Source: JBFXEO01 sp050180015 (GTDB lineage Bacteria > Bacteroidota > Bacteroidia > Bacteroidales > Tenuifilaceae). From it: a stretch of 7,383 bases of DNA. The translations under genes were made by a program, and so were the position numbers. The notes under the pieces are model-generated. The model was not told the DNA's origin. It saw only the letters and a list, made by a program, of their open reading frames with translations, and did not search any database. Of this stretch, positions 6,101-7,383 are shown in pieces (the stretch's first letter is position 1; each line of letters opens with the position of its first letter). The stretch is taken from NCBI GenBank assembly GCA_050180015.1, contig JBFXEO010000149.1, positions 1 through 7,383 of the forward strand, written 5' to 3'.

Positions 6101-7383
6101 CTACTGAATATTTTTAAGCAATGTTGAGATAGACACTTTTTCGGCCATAATTTCCCGGAGTTTCGACGCGGGAGCCCTTTCCTGCTCCATGGTGTCGCGG
6201 TAACGGATGGTAACTGTTTCATCCTCCAAAGTTTGATGATCGATGGTTATACAGAATGGCGTTCCGATGGCATCGTGACGGCGGTAACGTTTCCCGATCG
6301 TATCTTTTTCCTCGTACTGGCAGGCAAAATCGAATTTGAGATCATCCATAATTTTGCGTGCTTTTTCGGGTAGTCCATCCTTTTTAACAAGCGGGAATAC
6401 TGCCAGCTTAACGGGAGCCAGCGCTGCTGGTATTTTTAGCACAACTCTTTCATCGGTGGTACCATCCTCCCTGGTTAGCTTTTCCTCGGTGTATGCCGAT
6501 GAAAGCACTAGCAGGAAAGTTCTATCCAGCCCAATTGAGGTTTCCACCACGTAAGGGACATAGCTCTCGTTGGTTTCTGGGTCGAAATACTGTAATTTCT
6601 TACCGGAATATTTTTGATGGTTGCTTAAATCAAAATCGGTCCTCGAATGAATACCCTCCACCTCTTTGAAGCCGAAGGGGAACTCGAATTCAATATCAGA
6701 CGCGGCATTTGCGTAGTGAGCCAAATTTTCGTGCTTATGGAAACGGTACTTGTTATCGCCCAATCCCATGGCCTTGTGCCAACGCATACGGGCATCCTTC
6801 CAGAACTCGTACCATTTCATCTCCTCGCCTGGGCGAACAAAGAACTGCATCTCCATTTGCTCGAACTCACGCATCCGGAAAATAAACTGACGGGCCACAA
6901 TCTCGTTTCGGAAAGCTTTTCCAACCTGAGCAATTCCAAAGGGAATTTTCATGCGGCCAGTTTTCTGAACGTTGATATAGTTCACAAAAATTCCCTGTGC
7001 CGTTTCGGGGCGAAGGTAGATTGTGCTGGCTTCATCGGAAACAGAACCCAGCCTGGTTTCGAACATCAGATTGAACTGACGTACATCCGTCCAGTTGCGC
7101 GATCCGGAGATAGGGCAAGCTATCTCGCAGTCCTCAATAATTTTTTTAACCCCGGCCAAATCATCAGCCTCAAGAGCCGTAACCATTCGGTGGTTAACCT
7201 CATTTATCTTATTCTGATACTCAACAACGCGCGGATTGGTTTGGCGGAACAGGGTTTCGTCAAACGACTCACCAAATCGTTTCGCAGCTTTTTCAACTTC
7301 CCTGTTGATTTTTTCTTCGATTTTTGCAAGCCAGTCTTCAATAAGGACATCGGCACGGTAGCGCTTTTTGCTATCCTTGTTAT
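6101..7383 (-). CDS. glyS: Glycyl-tRNA synthetase, alpha2 type (N-terminus cut by window edge)
   Basis: This class II enzyme charges tRNA-Gly with glycine in the cytoplasm. The frame is open from the window edge (first full codon at 7381) to the TAG at 6103-6101, giving 426 visible residues; about 80-90 are missing if the protein has the usual length of around 510. The visible part begins NKDSKKRYRADVLIEDWL, a typical internal stretch, so the ATG at 7186 is not the start. Class II signatures are present: STIYLRPETAQGIFVNY (visible residues 119-135), motif 2 as AFRNEIVARQFIFRMREFEQ (156-175) and motif 3 as SIGLDRTFLLVL (282-293). The C-terminal anticodon-binding domain runs from about 320 to 410, with GKRYRRHDAIGTPFCITID at 363-381. 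This is the single-chain, eukaryote-like form rather than the alpha/beta tetramer. A strong terminator follows. The symbol could equally be glyQS; identification is firm. Confidence 0.97.
   Translation of the reverse strand, partial: NKDSKKRYRADVLIEDWLAKIEEKINREVEKAAKRFGESFDETLFRQTNPRVVEYQNKINEVNHRMVTALEADDLAGVKKIIEDCEIACPISGSRNWTDVRQFNLMFETRLGSVSDEASTIYLRPETAQGIFVNYINVQKTGRMKIPFGIAQVGKAFRNEIVARQFIFRMREFEQMEMQFFVRPGEEMKWYEFWKDARMRWHKAMGLGDNKYRFHKHENLAHYANAASDIEFEFPFGFKEVEGIHSRTDFDLSNHQKYSGKKLQYFDPETNESYVPYVVETSIGLDRTFLLVLSSAYTEEKLTREDGTTDERVVLKIPAALAPVKLAVFPLVKKDGLPEKARKIMDDLKFDFACQYEEKDTIGKRYRRHDAIGTPFCITIDHQTLEDETVTIRYRDTMEQERAPASKLREIMAEKVSISTLLKNIQ

Noticed and set aside
7184..7186. ATG at 7186 as the glyS start
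   Set aside because: The frame stays open to the window edge and the upstream residues (KRYRADVLIEDWL and onward) are typical internal glycyl-tRNA synthetase sequence.

Overview
The window looks like a core chromosomal segment of a Bacteroidota bacterium, most likely order Bacteroidales. This rests on the protein families present (a DUF3098 membrane protein, a Bacteroidota-type FtsX, a large YfhO-family protein and an alpha2-type glycyl-tRNA synthetase). It also rests on the AT-rich, A-rich leaders without clear Shine-Dalgarno sequences and on TAnnTTTG-like -7 promoter motifs. The genus cannot be named from the sequence alone. All seven genes lie on the minus strand, so transcription runs from high to low coordinates.

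Reading in the direction of transcription: the window opens inside glyS (glycyl-tRNA synthetase, N-terminus outside the window). glyS ends at 6101 and is followed by a convincing rho-independent terminator at about 5991-6024. A new transcription unit then starts: a YfhO-family membrane protein (5923-3470), ftsX (3473-2595), a small DUF3098 membrane protein (2572-2309), uppP/bacA (2264-1485), truB (1485-772) and, after a 144-bp AT-rich gap, queA (627 down to the window edge, C-terminus outside the window). The yfhO-ftsX pair overlaps as ATGA and the uppP-truB pair as TAATG, both typical of translational coupling. The 44-bp DUF3098-uppP gap is short enough for co-transcription. The truB-queA gap may hold a second promoter.

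Functionally, the first four genes of the unit concern the cell envelope: a GT-C-like membrane protein that may use polyprenyl-phosphate sugars, the divisome/peptidoglycan-hydrolase regulator FtsX, an uncharacterised two-helix protein, and the phosphatase that recycles undecaprenyl pyrophosphate. The last two modify tRNA (pseudouridine 55 and queuosine). Together with glyS, the flanks of the window are about translation.

I see no mobile element, CRISPR array, tRNA or rRNA gene, phage gene or defence system. No gap between genes exceeds 177 bp. The region reads as ordinary, well-conserved core genome. The least understood parts are the YfhO-family protein and DUF3098, and the findings are correspondingly modest.
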